Shown: positions 7,997 through 17,165, numbered from the stretch's first letter. The stretch: 64,000 nt of DNA from Pediococcus stilesii (GCF_001437075.1 NZ_JQBX01000001.1:1-64000), one strand, 5' to 3'. Notes: generated by a model not told the origin, from the letters alone. Numbers and translations are program-made.

Positions 7997-8611
7997 ATGG
8001 CTGAAAAAGATTATCAGTCCGGTGGTTCGCAATCTAGCGCCACTGGTAATTCAAAAAATAATTCATCCAACAACAATCAGGCTACCAGCCAGAGTTCAAA
8101 TACAAATGCGGTTGAATCTAAACCATCAAGTACGGATTCCTCAAAACCAGAGGCTAGTTCAAAAAAGCCTGAAGCATCATCTCAAAAACAAACGGAAACA
8201 CGCACTAGTACGCGTACCTATTATTACTATAATAATGGAGCGGCTTCGAATCAAACGGGCGATAATACGACAGAAAATAATGACGATGTTAACTCTGATG
8301 ATGGTACCGTAGATGATTCGAGCTCGGAAAGAAAGTCAATTTCCGGTTCAAAAGCGGTTAAGGCCAAAAAAAGTAAGGTGATTACGACCGTTGAATCTAC
8401 TTCCTCCAAGTCAGATATCGAATACAAAAATAGCCATGGTGGATTTTGGATCTTATTCGTAATCATTGTATTAGTAGCCGCAGGGTATTTTTATTGGAAA
8501 AAGCGACGCCCGCAACATCGATCTCAACCAAGTGATACCCGTTCTAAAGCAACACGGCTAAACTTATTTCAAAAATCAGACGGTAAACATGGTAGCCGTC
8601 GTCGACATTAA
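7997..8611 (+). CDS. Ser/Asn-rich single-span membrane protein
   Basis: 204 residues. The first 148 are low complexity, rich in Ser, Asn, Thr, Gln and Lys, with a short tyrosine run (TRTYYYYNNG), and are probably disordered. One transmembrane helix follows at about 149-168 (WILFVIIVLVAAGYFYW), then a strongly basic tail (KKRRPQHR, ending SRRRH). There is no signal peptide. By the positive-inside rule the basic tail is cytosolic and the Ser-rich part outside. The ATG has AAAGGCG at a suitable distance. No family was recognised; it is a lone gene between lepA and a convergent dipeptidase. A wall-spanning or stress role is conceivable but unsupported. Confidence 0.75.
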   Translation: MAEKDYQSGGSQSSATGNSKNNSSNNNQATSQSSNTNAVESKPSSTDSSKPEASSKKPEASSQKQTETRTSTRTYYYYNNGAASNQTGDNTTENNDDVNSDDGTVDDSSSERKSISGSKAVKAKKSKVITTVESTSSKSDIEYKNSHGGFWILFVIIVLVAAGYFYWKKRRPQHRSQPSDTRSKATRLNLFQKSDGKHGSRRRH

Positions 8612-8625
8612 TTTACATTAAATTT

Positions 8626-8716
8626 AAAAACCAACACCTTGATCCCAACATTTTTAAAGTTTAGGTTCGACGAACTAAATCTTTAATAAATGGGGTAATG
8701 CAGGTGCTGGTTTTTT
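8626..8716. terminator. long bidirectional hairpin between convergent genes
   Basis: AAAAACCAACACCT at 8626-8639 pairs with AGGTGCTGGTTTTTT at 8702-8716, giving A-rich and T-rich flanks that can terminate both strands. The interior also pairs: CCCA with GGGG, TTTAAAG with CTTTAAT, and GTTCG with CGAAC at the centre. The whole 91 bases form one extended imperfect palindrome. Confidence 0.75.
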
Positions 8717-8730
8717 GATCCGATGACGAT

Positions 8731-10152
8731 CTAGAGTTCCTCGTTGTGTTGATAGAAAAGAGGGGATAGATCAGTAGAACGAGTAATCAGGTTTGCAGCT
8801 AAACTTTGGAATTCCTTAATGGCCAGACCACTAATTTCTTCTCCAGCTTGATTTAAAAGTTGATCAAGTTGATCATCCTTTGAAACTAAAGCGCGTTTTT
8901 GATATTCGTGAAGTTTATTTTGAATCTGAATATTCACCTTCGAACGGGTTGTATTTAAATCTTTGATGAAGTGTTCATAGTGACCATCGGTTAATACGCT
9001 TGCTAATTTGAAAACCCAATAAGCTGAATCGGTCGAGTAGGTTTTTGATCCGTGGTGGTACATCTCAGGAGTTTGAGTTAATCCGGCAAAGAATGGCACG
9101 TAGACACTTTGAGCCGCGACGCCCATGGCTAACCAATGAATTCCACCAATTTCGATTGGTAAATCTGGTTTGATTTGTAGAATATGAGATTCTTGAGTAG
9201 CGGGGAGGCTAATTGGACGGAAACGATGCTTTTCACTTTCACTTCCGGTTCCAACTGGATTATACGGTGTGCCTTCATAATGTGAACTCAAAATTCGCTG
9301 AACATCTTCAATTTGAATCAAACGACTAGCCTTACGGATAAACGGTAGCTCATGACTGACAGGGCTTTGTTTGATTTCTGGATTCAAAATCCGTTGGCCT
9401 TCCCAGACACGTGGGGTATTATAATATTCATCAGAAAGATCATTTAACCCAAAGATTTTTCGAAAATTAAACGTTGCAGGATTAGGGTTTAAATGATTAT
9501 TTTCTACAAATTCTTGAATGTCGGCTTTATACATAAAGCTATCTTCATCTGAAAAATCAATTTCTTCAATGGAGAGTTGATTGGAAACAACGGCGTATGA
9601 ATCATCCGGAATGCGCTGGGCAACCCATTGATGTCCACCAGCGGTTTCCATATACCAAACCTCTTCTTGATCCGAAAAGAGAATACCGTTAGTTTCATTG
9701 GTTCCATAGCGTTCAACGAGTTCTCCTAGATATTTCACACCCATTCGTGCGGAATTGATATAAGGCAAGGTAACGGTGACCATCGCTTCTTCGCCAATTC
9801 CATCCTCAACCAATGGATCAAATCCAAGAACGCGTTCATTTGTGTATGCACTTTCAGTAGCGCTCATTGCCACACCGAATTCATTAATTCCATCTTCTTC
9901 AAAAAGACCAAATTCCTTTGTCCATTCTGGAGTGGCTGTATATTTGCCACTGATCTTAGGGAGGGGCATGGTAAAGCCATTGTCAGTTGATTTAAAGGTT
10001 AATTGGTCATCATGTTCTTCGTGGGGATGAACTGTAAAATACTTTGGCCATGCGGATTTAGCATCTTCATTTCGAGCAATAATGGTGGAGCCGTCAGCCG
10101 TCGCCAATTTTCCTGCAAGAAAACTGGTACAAGCGGAATAATAATTATCGAT
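8731..10152 (-). CDS. pepD: C69-family dipeptidase (PepD-type), non-standard start
   Basis: Peptidase family C69 hydrolases cleave dipeptides in the cytosol. The frame contains ATADGSTIIARNED, EFGVAMSATES and LGELVERYGT, typical of this family. The catalytic cysteine should lie in the sequence SACTSFLAG, which is encoded at about 10110-10137, upstream of the first TTG (10107). No ATG, GTG or TTG exists in frame before that Cys; the frame is closed by a TAA near 10182. GAAGAAGG lies 8 nt before an ATC at 10152, giving (M)DNYYSACTSF, so I place the start there (473 residues). Either ATC is used inefficiently or the start codon has been lost. Confidence 0.8.
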   Translation of the reverse strand: MDNYYSACTSFLAGKLATADGSTIIARNEDAKSAWPKYFTVHPHEEHDDQLTFKSTDNGFTMPLPKISGKYTATPEWTKEFGLFEEDGINEFGVAMSATESAYTNERVLGFDPLVEDGIGEEAMVTVTLPYINSARMGVKYLGELVERYGTNETNGILFSDQEEVWYMETAGGHQWVAQRIPDDSYAVVSNQLSIEEIDFSDEDSFMYKADIQEFVENNHLNPNPATFNFRKIFGLNDLSDEYYNTPRVWEGQRILNPEIKQSPVSHELPFIRKASRLIQIEDVQRILSSHYEGTPYNPVGTGSESEKHRFRPISLPATQESHILQIKPDLPIEIGGIHWLAMGVAAQSVYVPFFAGLTQTPEMYHHGSKTYSTDSAYWVFKLASVLTDGHYEHFIKDLNTTRSKVNIQIQNKLHEYQKRALVSKDDQLDQLLNQAGEEISGLAIKEFQSLAANLITRSTDLSPLFYQHNEEL

Positions 10153-10277
10153 TTTAAGGACCTTCTTCCAAATTTTTATTTACCCTAATTTTAGCATATC
10201 GAAAGTACTTTGAATTATTTGCGATTCGTGAGAATATAGACTAGCAACATTAGAATAATAAACTGGAGGAAACAAAA

Positions 10278-10466
10278 ATGCCACTTATTCATATTGATCT
10301 TGTTGAGGGTCGAAACGACGAGCAACTTCGCGGCTTGGTTAAAGATGTAACCGCAGCTGTTGTAAAGAACACGGGAGCACCTGCTGAACACGTGCACGTT
10401 GTTTTAAACGAAATGAAGAAAAATAACTACGCCGTTGCTGGTGTTTTAAAAAGCGATGAAAAATAA
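10278..10466 (+). CDS. 4-oxalocrotonate tautomerase-family protein
   Basis: 62 residues, the usual size of small tautomerase monomers that assemble into hexamers. The sequence starts MPLIHIDLVEGR; Pro2 becomes the catalytic N-terminal proline after Met removal. VHVVLNEMKKNNYAVAG contains the conserved C-terminal segment. ATG preceded by GGAGGAAAC. In lactobacilli this DmpI/YwhB-like protein is common, with an unclear substrate. Own terminator follows at once, so it is a single-gene unit. Confidence 0.9.
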   Translation: MPLIHIDLVEGRNDEQLRGLVKDVTAAVVKNTGAPAEHVHVVLNEMKKNNYAVAGVLKSDEK

Positions 10467-10481
10467 TTAAATTTATTTAAA

Positions 10482-10516
10482 GAGGGGTGTGACAAGCTAG
10501 TGTTGTCACATCCCTT
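10482..10516 (+). terminator. intrinsic terminator after the tautomerase gene
   Basis: GAGGGGTGTGACAA pairs with TTGTCACATCCCTTTT through one G-T pair, around a 7-base loop, followed by TTTT. Stem 10482-10516. Confidence 0.8.
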
Positions 10517-10596
10517 TTATAATTTACGACATAAATTCATTTCAGTTGGCGTTAATTCACTTTTCAAGTAGAATTTTCTTAAAAGGAAGGGATTTT

Positions 10597-11436
10597 ATGG
10601 GCGAAAATCAGACTGAAATCGAAAGCAAAGTTTATAATTTGATTTTAAATCCGCATACTCGCGACTGGGAGCGTGCCCAACTACGCGAAGTGATCGATGA
10701 AGTAGCCGCAGAAAAATCGTTTGACCGTGCACTAGCAGATTTGGAAGTTAAATTTAGGCCGCTAGCTTTAAGAAACAATTTGACTCCCGATGTCACGGAC
10801 TTTTATCATCAGCTAGTTGGTAACAAATCAAGTGCGGACCCCCTTGATCTAAGTCGCCATTACGCGAAAGATGCGCCAAATCAGGAACGCGCAATTTTTG
10901 CGGGTGGCTGTTTTTGGTGCATGGTTGAGCCCTTTGAAAAAAGGCCGGGAATTATTGCTGTTTTTTCAGGGTACACTGGAGGAGAGGTCGCTAATCCATC
11001 GTATGATCAGGTCGTAGGACAGTATACTGGGCATGTTGAAGCCGTGGAAATCATCTTTGACAAACGTGTCATTTCGTATAAAGAGCTAGTGGAACTTTAT
11101 TGGCAATTGACGGATCCAACTGACGCCGGTGGGCAGTTTAATGATCGCGGAAACAACTATCAGCCGATTATTTTTGTCTATAATTCACAACAGCGTCAAA
11201 TTGCCACCGATTCAAAAATGAAATTAATTGAATCAGACTTTTATGGCCGGCCAATTATGACTAAAATTAAAGCAGCAACTACTTTTTGGCCCGCCGAAAA
11301 TTTTCATCAGGAGTTTTATAAGAAAAATCCGAAGCGATATAAAGGCTTGGAACGAGAACGTAAACTCTTTTTACGTTATTTAAGATTAAAAGGACGACTG
11401 AGAGCGATTCTAAAGCAATTGAATATCATCAGATAA
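10597..11436 (+). CDS. msrA: peptide-methionine (S)-S-oxide reductase with helical N-terminal extension
   Basis: 279 residues from the ATG at 10597, preceded by GGAAGGG; the longer frame from 10546 has no ribosome site. The C-terminal part from about residue 97 is Msr[14 protein letters not shown] holds the catalytic Cys, followed by [23 protein letters not shown] and the C-terminal [10 protein letters not shown]. It reduces methionine-S-sulfoxide in proteins. The first 95 residues are a predicted helical domain ([35 protein letters not shown]) absent from ordinary MsrA. Its pattern faintly recalls small helical bacteriocin-immunity proteins, a weak resemblance. A second, standard-length MsrA lies at 46038-46553. 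Confidence 0.92.
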   Translation: MGENQTEIESKVYNLILNPHTRDWERAQLREVIDEVAAEKSFDRALADLEVKFRPLALRNNLTPDVTDFYHQLVGNKSSADPLDLSRHYAKDAPNQERAIFAGGCFWCMVEPFEKRPGIIAVFSGYTGGEVANPSYDQVVGQYTGHVEAVEIIFDKRVISYKELVELYWQLTDPTDAGGQFNDRGNNYQPIIFVYNSQQRQIATDSKMKLIESDFYGRPIMTKIKAATTFWPAENFHQEFYKKNPKRYKGLERERKLFLRYLRLKGRLRAILKQLNIIR

Positions 11437-11456
11437 AATAATCCAACAAGATAATT

Positions 11457-11530
11457 AAAAAGTTCAGATTAAAACGATTGTGCCCAGTGTGGCCAGATTG
11501 ACCAGCAAAATCATTTTGATCTGAACTTTT
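11457..11530. terminator. bidirectional terminator between msrA and HAD gene
   Basis: AAAAGTTCAGATTAAAACGATT pairs with AATCATTTTGATCTGAACTTTT with few mismatches around a 30-base loop that holds a further small hairpin. A and T runs flank both sides, suitable for both convergent genes. Confidence 0.75.
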
Positions 11531-11574
11531 GTTATAGTGCGACTAGCGTTAATCGTTATCATTTAAGATTAGCT

Positions 11575-12387
11575 TTATTCAGCCAGTTTAAGATAGTCGT
11601 TTAGATAGTTAGCAACGCCGTCTTCAGCATTGTCATATTCTGTAATATCATTTGCAATATTTTTAATCTGCGCAGTGGCATTTTTCATGGCAACTCCGCG
11701 TCCAACATAATCGAGCATTTCGGCATCGTTATGTTCATCCCCAAAAGCAATGATATCTTGACGATCAATATTGTAGTAATTAGCCAGATAAGCCACGGCC
11801 TTAGCCTTTTGAATCCCCTTAGATACAATTTCGAGCACACTTTGTGGACCGCCCCAAACACCGACCGAAATGTATTCACCATAATGGTGAAGAAGTTGGT
11901 TTTTAACAAGTTGAGCACTATGGGGTTCAACTAAAAGTGTAATTGACGTCGGATTTCTTCGTAGCGTCTTCTCGGTTAGAATTTGCTCTTCAAGGATTTC
12001 ATGTGGGAAGAAATCAAAAGATGCTGGCGCCGCGTGATCCGCTAAAAAGGCGTACTTACTTTCGACGGCTAGGAGTTGGATATTATATTCATCCTTGTGC
12101 TTTAATAGATCGTAAACAACCGCTTTATTGATTGTCCGGGAGTATTCTCCATCCCATTTTTGATGGGGAACGTGCATTAATGCACCGTTAAAATTGGCCA
12201 TGGGTGTTTTTAGACTTAATTCATCATAAATATCACGAGCCATGCGGTATGGACGGCCGGTCGCAATCGAAACGATGTGACCAGCTTTGGTGGCATTTTT
12301 AATTGTTTTAATTGTTTTTGGTGAGAGTTGACTGCTTGAATTTAATGTTGTTCCATCTAAATCCAGAGTGATTAATTTTTGCTTCAT
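11575..12387 (-). CDS. Cof-type HAD-IIB phosphatase
   Basis: 270 residues. Motif I is LDLDGTTLNSSS at the N-terminus, motif II IATGRP, a C2-type cap follows, and motif IV is IAFGDEHNDAEML near the C-terminus. This family hydrolyses sugar phosphates, flavin or pyridoxal phosphates in the cytosol; substrate cannot be read from the sequence. ATG with GGAGCGAT upstream. Monocistronic, convergent with msrA and sharing the hairpin between them. Confidence 0.92.
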   Translation of the reverse strand: MKQKLITLDLDGTTLNSSSQLSPKTIKTIKNATKAGHIVSIATGRPYRMARDIYDELSLKTPMANFNGALMHVPHQKWDGEYSRTINKAVVYDLLKHKDEYNIQLLAVESKYAFLADHAAPASFDFFPHEILEEQILTEKTLRRNPTSITLLVEPHSAQLVKNQLLHHYGEYISVGVWGGPQSVLEIVSKGIQKAKAVAYLANYYNIDRQDIIAFGDEHNDAEMLDYVGRGVAMKNATAQIKNIANDITEYDNAEDGVANYLNDYLKLAE

Positions 12388-12564
12388 AAGATCGCTCCTT
12401 TAATAAATTACTATTAAACCATTCTAAAGCACAACCATTAAAAATGAAAGCCTGACCCAGAAGTAGCCTCCTTGATGCTTGAAAAGTGGTCGTTTAAATC
12501 AAATTTCTGTATAATTAGTGCAGTAAATTAGAAGATCGAATAAATACTAAGAAAAGAGTTAGAG

Positions 12565-13956
12565 ATGCAATTACCAGTAGAATTTATTAATAAATATAAG
12601 CAGTTGTTAGGTAACGAGGCCGCAGAATTTTTGGCAAGCTTTGATCAGCCCGTTGAAAAGGGGTTTCGAATCAATCCGCTTAAATATCAAGGCCAGTTAC
12701 ACGAGCATGATACAGCACATCCCATTGATTACTCCCAGTGGGGCTATTACGGCAAAGTGAATGGAAAATCGATCGATCATCAAAGTGGCCTTGTATATAG
12801 TCAAGAACCCAGTGCCATGTTGGTTGGCGAAATTGCACGGCCTAAACCGGGGCAAAAGGTTTTAGATCTGTGCGCCGCTCCCGGCGGTAAAACGACGTAT
12901 CTGGCGAGTTTTATGGATCAAGAAGGGCTTCTTGTTTCAAACGAAATCAATCGTGGCCGAGCCAAAATACTTGCTGAGAATGTGGAACGCTTTGGGATTC
13001 AAAATGCAATTGTGCTAAATGAGTCTCCGGACCGAATGGAAAGCCGTTTTGAAAAGTATTTTGACGTGATCGTTGTTGATGCACCTTGTTCAGGGGAGGG
13101 GATGTTCCGAAAAGATCCGAATGCGATTAACTATTGGAACATCGATTATCCGGCTGAATGTGCGAATCGTCAAAGAGAAATCCTAAAAAGTGCAATGCAG
13201 ATGCTGGCACCTAATGGTACTTTGGTATATTCAACATGTACTTTTGCGCCAGAGGAAGACGAGCAAATTATTGCCTGGCTTTTGGATCAATATCCAACAC
13301 TCTCAATGGGAACGGTTACGAAAACGGATAGCATGGATGATGGACGTCCAGATTGGGCCGATGGAAATCCAGAATTAAGCAAAGCGGTTCGCTTATTTCC
13401 GCATCACTTTAGGGGCGAGGGGCATTTTATGGCTAAACTGATCAATAATGCTATTGATGATGTTCCCGCGGAAAGGCCAGTAAAACTTTCAAAAAAGAAC
13501 AAGAAAAAGGCCAAAAAAGTGCCGACAGACTCGCTTAGTAAAGCGCAATTGCAACTTTGGCAAGATTTTGCGGCAAACTTTTTAAAGAATCCGGACTATT
13601 TTGAAGAAAAACACTTGATTGTTCAAAAAGACCATTTATATTATCAAACCATCCCAGTTGATTTAAGTGGGTTACGTTACATTAAGCCCGGTTTAGAACT
13701 TGGGACTTTTAAAAAGAATCGGTTTGAACCTAATCAGAGTCTACTAATGGCCCTTAAGACGACCGATTTTAAACAATTAGCGCCAATTGCTGAAGAGGAT
13801 TGGTCAAAATATGTTCATGGTGATGTTTTGACCACCAATTTGTCTTACAAAGGTTGGGTCGCTGTGGCAGTTGATAATACGGTTGTTGGCCCAGGAAAAT
13901 TAAGTCAGGGTACCATTAAAAACTTCTATCCAAAAGGATTACGCCTTAATTTTTAA
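12565..13956 (+). CDS. rsmF: RsmF-like rRNA cytosine-C5 methyltransferase
   Basis: 463 residues. N-terminal RsmB/NOP2 domain, then the SAM-binding core LDLCAAPGGKTTYLA, the catalytic motif VDAPCSGEGMFRKD with one Cys, and YSTCTFAPEEDEQ with the second Cys of the NOL1/NOP2/Sun family. A Lys-rich linker (KKNKKKAKK) leads to a C-terminal PUA-like domain (GLRYIKPGLELGTFKKN). It modifies cytosine in 16S rRNA using S-adenosylmethionine. Start ATG with AAGAGTTAGAG upstream, weak but acceptable. Single-gene unit ended by a bidirectional terminator. RsmB or a tRNA-specific relative is less likely because of the C-terminal domain. Confidence 0.9.
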   Translation: MQLPVEFINKYKQLLGNEAAEFLASFDQPVEKGFRINPLKYQGQLHEHDTAHPIDYSQWGYYGKVNGKSIDHQSGLVYSQEPSAMLVGEIARPKPGQKVLDLCAAPGGKTTYLASFMDQEGLLVSNEINRGRAKILAENVERFGIQNAIVLNESPDRMESRFEKYFDVIVVDAPCSGEGMFRKDPNAINYWNIDYPAECANRQREILKSAMQMLAPNGTLVYSTCTFAPEEDEQIIAWLLDQYPTLSMGTVTKTDSMDDGRPDWADGNPELSKAVRLFPHHFRGEGHFMAKLINNAIDDVPAERPVKLSKKNKKKAKKVPTDSLSKAQLQLWQDFAANFLKNPDYFEEKHLIVQKDHLYYQTIPVDLSGLRYIKPGLELGTFKKNRFEPNQSLLMALKTTDFKQLAPIAEEDWSKYVHGDVLTTNLSYKGWVAVAVDNTVVGPGKLSQGTIKNFYPKGLRLNF

Positions 13957-13996
13957 ATATTAAACGTCAATTGATTTAATTTAAGTTGATTGCAAC

Positions 13997-14037
13997 AAAA
14001 AAGTCGGGACAAAATTTGATTTTGCCTCGACTTTTTT
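13997..14037. terminator. bidirectional terminator between rsmF and fni
   Basis: AAAAAAGTCGGGACAAAA pairs with TTTTGCCTCGACTTTTTT around a short loop; A run to the left and T run to the right serve both convergent units. Confidence 0.85.
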
Positions 14038-14063
14038 AGTATGGGTCGCTGTGCTGATTTATT

Positions 14064-15059
14064 TTATAGTTTTGATTGATATAAGTTCTGATCGGAAAGG
14101 TCGCGAATGTTTTGCGTTCCAGTCAGCACCATTAAAGCGCGTAAATGATATTTCATTTGTTCAACCAGTTCAATCATTTCTGCGTCACTTAAATGTAATA
14201 AATTGTGAAGGAAGTATCCGGCAATTCCGACGTTATCAGCCCCTAGTGCTAAACTTTTGATAACGTCAGCAGCACTGCGAATGCCTCCGGTGGCCGTAAC
14301 CGACAGGCCACAATTCTGAACGGCACGTAAAGAATCGACGGTGGTTAGACCAAGATCAGTCATAAAATCGAAGTCCTTTTGGTGCCGGCGAGCATTTTCA
14401 ATCTGGATGAAGTTGGTACCGCCCTTACCACCAACGTCAACAAACTCAACTCCACAATTCTTTAACTTTTGAACGTCCCTAGAGCTCATGCCACCGCCAA
14501 CCGATTTAACAATCACCGGAACATCCAAGGCGGAAACGATCGCCTTAATCTGGTCTAAGTAATTAAATTGACGATCACCTTCGGGCATAACAAGCTCTTG
14601 CGCCACATTAATGTGTAACTGCAAGGCATTAGCATCGATCATCTGGACCGCTGTTTGAGCGCTTTGAACACTGGAATCCGCTCCTATGTTAGCTAAGATC
14701 ATCCCGTTTGGATTAACTTCTCGAACAATTTTAAAGGAGTCGGCTAATTCTGGATATTTAATAGCAACCGACTGGGAACCAACGGCCATGGCTAACCCGG
14801 TTTGCTTTGCTAGATGAGCTAAGCGGGCATTTAATTTACCAGTATAGGAACTCCCACCAGTCATCGCCTGGATAAAGAAGGGAAACGGGATGATGCTTCC
14901 AGCTAAACTAGTGGAAAGATCAATGGCCTCAACGCTTAGTTCTGGTAAAGCATCCGGGAATAACTGAACCTGATCAAATCCGGCATGCGCGGTGTCCTGA
15001 TAGAATTTTTCAGCTAATGAAACGTGCTCATCTTTACGATGTGAATGTATATTTTTCAT
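14064..15059 (-). CDS. fni: type 2 isopentenyl-diphosphate isomerase (FMN-dependent)
   Basis: 331 residues. HRKDEHVSLAEKF at the start, QAMTGGSSYTG, and GGKGGTNFIQIENAR are hallmarks of the FMN and NADPH-dependent type 2 isomerase, which interconverts IPP and DMAPP. ATG preceded by AGGAG. It is the last gene of the mvk-mvaD-mvaK2-fni unit, eight bases after mvaK2, so it completes the route to both C5 isoprenoid units used for undecaprenyl phosphate and prenyl tRNA modification. Confidence 0.96.
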   Translation of the reverse strand: MKNIHSHRKDEHVSLAEKFYQDTAHAGFDQVQLFPDALPELSVEAIDLSTSLAGSIIPFPFFIQAMTGGSSYTGKLNARLAHLAKQTGLAMAVGSQSVAIKYPELADSFKIVREVNPNGMILANIGADSSVQSAQTAVQMIDANALQLHINVAQELVMPEGDRQFNYLDQIKAIVSALDVPVIVKSVGGGMSSRDVQKLKNCGVEFVDVGGKGGTNFIQIENARRHQKDFDFMTDLGLTTVDSLRAVQNCGLSVTATGGIRSAADVIKSLALGADNVGIAGYFLHNLLHLSDAEMIELVEQMKYHLRALMVLTGTQNIRDLSDQNLYQSKL

Positions 15060-15067
15060 AGGAACTC

Positions 15068-16150
15068 CTAATTAATTTCAGTCACGTGATGAATATCAAG
15101 ATTAAGGGGTTGAATATCATTTTTCCGCCATTCGTTAATCATTTTCTCCGGCGTATTGGCATTTTGCATGATGACGATTCCGCAATCGCCACCACCTGCA
15201 CCGGACGATTTTGCTGCGCCGTCAAACTTTTCAGCGATATCGCAAAAACGAGAAAGAGCGTCCGTTTCAATTTGTACGCCACTAAAAAGGCTCAATTCTT
15301 GTAACAAGCGCCGATTATTTGAAATTTCGTGCTTGATTATTGAACTATCAGCTTCATGAAAACCGACAATCATTCGCCTTAAACATGCGGCACTTTTATT
15401 TAAAAATTCATGATAACTATCGGTCTCTTGATAACTAGTGGTTGCTACTTGGTCGACTAGGTCTGACGTTGACGCTGGGGACCCCGTCCAGCCAATTAGC
15501 AGTTTTAAATCGGATGGTAACGTTAAAAGTTCAATCTTTAACTGTGGCCAGGGGGTTCTTAAAATATCCTCTAAGTCCTTAGTTCGACGCATGCTGTTGA
15601 GCCAGTCACGGTTAAAAGATTGATATGCAATCCAACCACCATAAACACTAGCAGCAATATCACCCAGTGAACCATTTCCTTGGACATCTAAATGGGCAAT
15701 CGAAGCCAACTTGAATAGTAATTCTTTGGTTAGTTGAATATTGTAGAACTTAGCCACGGCTTTAATTGTAGCCACCGTTACGGCCGCCGAACTACCTAAT
15801 CCGTATTTTTTTCCATCACTACTGTCTAAATCGCTGTTAATATACAAATTAAACGTTTTAAGTTTGCGATCCATTAAAATGGCTAGTTCTTCAATGATAG
15901 AGATGGCTGACAAGATGTAATGATAGGGATTATCACGATTATCAACAACTAATTCGCTACCGCGTCGTCGCCATGAAAGAACGTTGTTTTGATACTGCTT
16001 GGAGATGATATTTCCAACCGGCAAATCACTTGCCTCAATACTTGCTGTAACAAACTGATTTACCGCAACAATAATTGCGCTATTGCCAGGTTCAACGACT
16101 GCATATTCACCGGCAATGTACAATTTACCGGGAGCTTTTTCTTTAATCAA
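15068..16150 (-). CDS. mvaK2: phosphomevalonate kinase
   Basis: A GHMP kinase of 360 residues. KAPGKLYIAGEYAVVEPG at the N-terminus and YGLGSSAAVTVATIKA (the P-loop-like motif 2) identify it; SSGAGGGDCGIVIM near the end is GHMP motif 3. The open frame runs to 16204, but GAGGG lies 8 nt before a TTG at 16150, just past the mvaD stop, and the kinase motif begins five residues later, so TTG is the likely start. It phosphorylates mevalonate 5-phosphate to the diphosphate. Confidence 0.93.
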   Translation of the reverse strand: MIKEKAPGKLYIAGEYAVVEPGNSAIIVAVNQFVTASIEASDLPVGNIISKQYQNNVLSWRRRGSELVVDNRDNPYHYILSAISIIEELAILMDRKLKTFNLYINSDLDSSDGKKYGLGSSAAVTVATIKAVAKFYNIQLTKELLFKLASIAHLDVQGNGSLGDIAASVYGGWIAYQSFNRDWLNSMRRTKDLEDILRTPWPQLKIELLTLPSDLKLLIGWTGSPASTSDLVDQVATTSYQETDSYHEFLNKSAACLRRMIVGFHEADSSIIKHEISNNRRLLQELSLFSGVQIETDALSRFCDIAEKFDGAAKSSGAGGGDCGIVIMQNANTPEKMINEWRKNDIQPLNLDIHHVTEIN

Positions 16151-16163
16151 TCTAAAATCCCTC

Positions 16164-17150
16164 TTAATTCTTTGTAAATTTAATTCCGCTACCAGGACGG
16201 GCAACCACTAGCTGCTGTTCGTTAAATTCGTGCGCTAGAAAGTTGTGGACCCGGGTAATATCTTGAGTTCGACACAGGACCTTCACGTTAGGACCCGCAT
16301 CAATGGTAAAGTAACATTCAATTCCAGTGGACCGCATTTGGTGGACCAACCGAACGGCCTTGATTGTTTCAGGTGCGAAGTAGGTAAAAGCCGGGTTCGC
16401 CGATAGTGTCGTCGCGTGCATCATTGCGGCACTGTGTTCAGCTAGTTCACCGATTTTAGTAAAATCATTGTTTTGAACTGCGGTAATCATTTCAGGAATT
16501 GCACGGTTTGCTTCGTCAACCCACGTTGAATAAAAGGGTGACGTTGCAACGGTTTGAGCCATGCCATGGGTGCTTTTAACTTTTTTTTGATGCCGATCGA
16601 CCACCACGGTAATCATATTTAAATCAATTTCTTTTTCAGAAACGATCTGTTCTGCAAAGGAACTTTCATGATCGTGGCCGCGGTGCCAATGGACCACACC
16701 GCCAAAGATTGAACGGGAAGCGGACCCAGAGCCTAGACGTGCGATTCTTGAAATATTGGTTAAATCAGCGGTACTATCCAATGCGGAAACAACCGCGCCA
16801 GCAAGTGCCGCCATCCCAGATGCTGAAGATGCCAAACCAGCCGAAGTTGGTACATGATTATATGATTGGATCTTGGCAAATCCAGAATAGTTATATTGCC
16901 GTTTAGTGAAATCGATTAAATGGTTAATACGTTTCATACTTTTTTTCGGCATTGGTATTTGGTTTAAAAAGAAACTATTTTCGGTCAAATCGTCTGAAAA
17001 GGTCACATAAGTATCCGAATAAAATTTATCTAAAGTTAATGAAATACTGTCATTAGCAGGCAGAATTAATTCATTGTTAGCTTTTCCCCAATATTTAATT
17101 AATGCAATATTGGTGTGGGCTCTAGCAAAACCCTTCTTTTCATTTTTCAA
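16164..17150 (-). CDS. mvaD: diphosphomevalonate decarboxylase
   Basis: 328 residues, the usual length. ARAHTNIALIKYWGK is the family N-terminus, and TSAGLASSASGMAALAGA is the ATP-binding GHMP motif. Motif 3 is seen in CYFTIDAGPNVKVL. It converts mevalonate diphosphate to IPP with ATP. The start is a TTG at 17150, 12 bases after GGAG; no better ATG is in frame. It begins 15 bases after mvk ends. Confidence 0.95.
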   Translation of the reverse strand: MKNEKKGFARAHTNIALIKYWGKANNELILPANDSISLTLDKFYSDTYVTFSDDLTENSFFLNQIPMPKKSMKRINHLIDFTKRQYNYSGFAKIQSYNHVPTSAGLASSASGMAALAGAVVSALDSTADLTNISRIARLGSGSASRSIFGGVVHWHRGHDHESSFAEQIVSEKEIDLNMITVVVDRHQKKVKSTHGMAQTVATSPFYSTWVDEANRAIPEMITAVQNNDFTKIGELAEHSAAMMHATTLSANPAFTYFAPETIKAVRLVHQMRSTGIECYFTIDAGPNVKVLCRTQDITRVHNFLAHEFNEQQLVVARPGSGIKFTKN

Positions 17151-17165
17151 AATAAAAATCTACTC

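Noticed and set aside
7980-8312. Basic 110-residue frame overlapping the Ser/Asn-rich gene
   Set aside because: A shadow of low-complexity codons; the other frame has the ribosome site, membrane helix and full length.
16151-16204. Upstream start of phosphomevalonate kinase
   Set aside because: It overlaps the mvaD coding end and its ribosome site; the TTG at 16150 fits spacing and family start.
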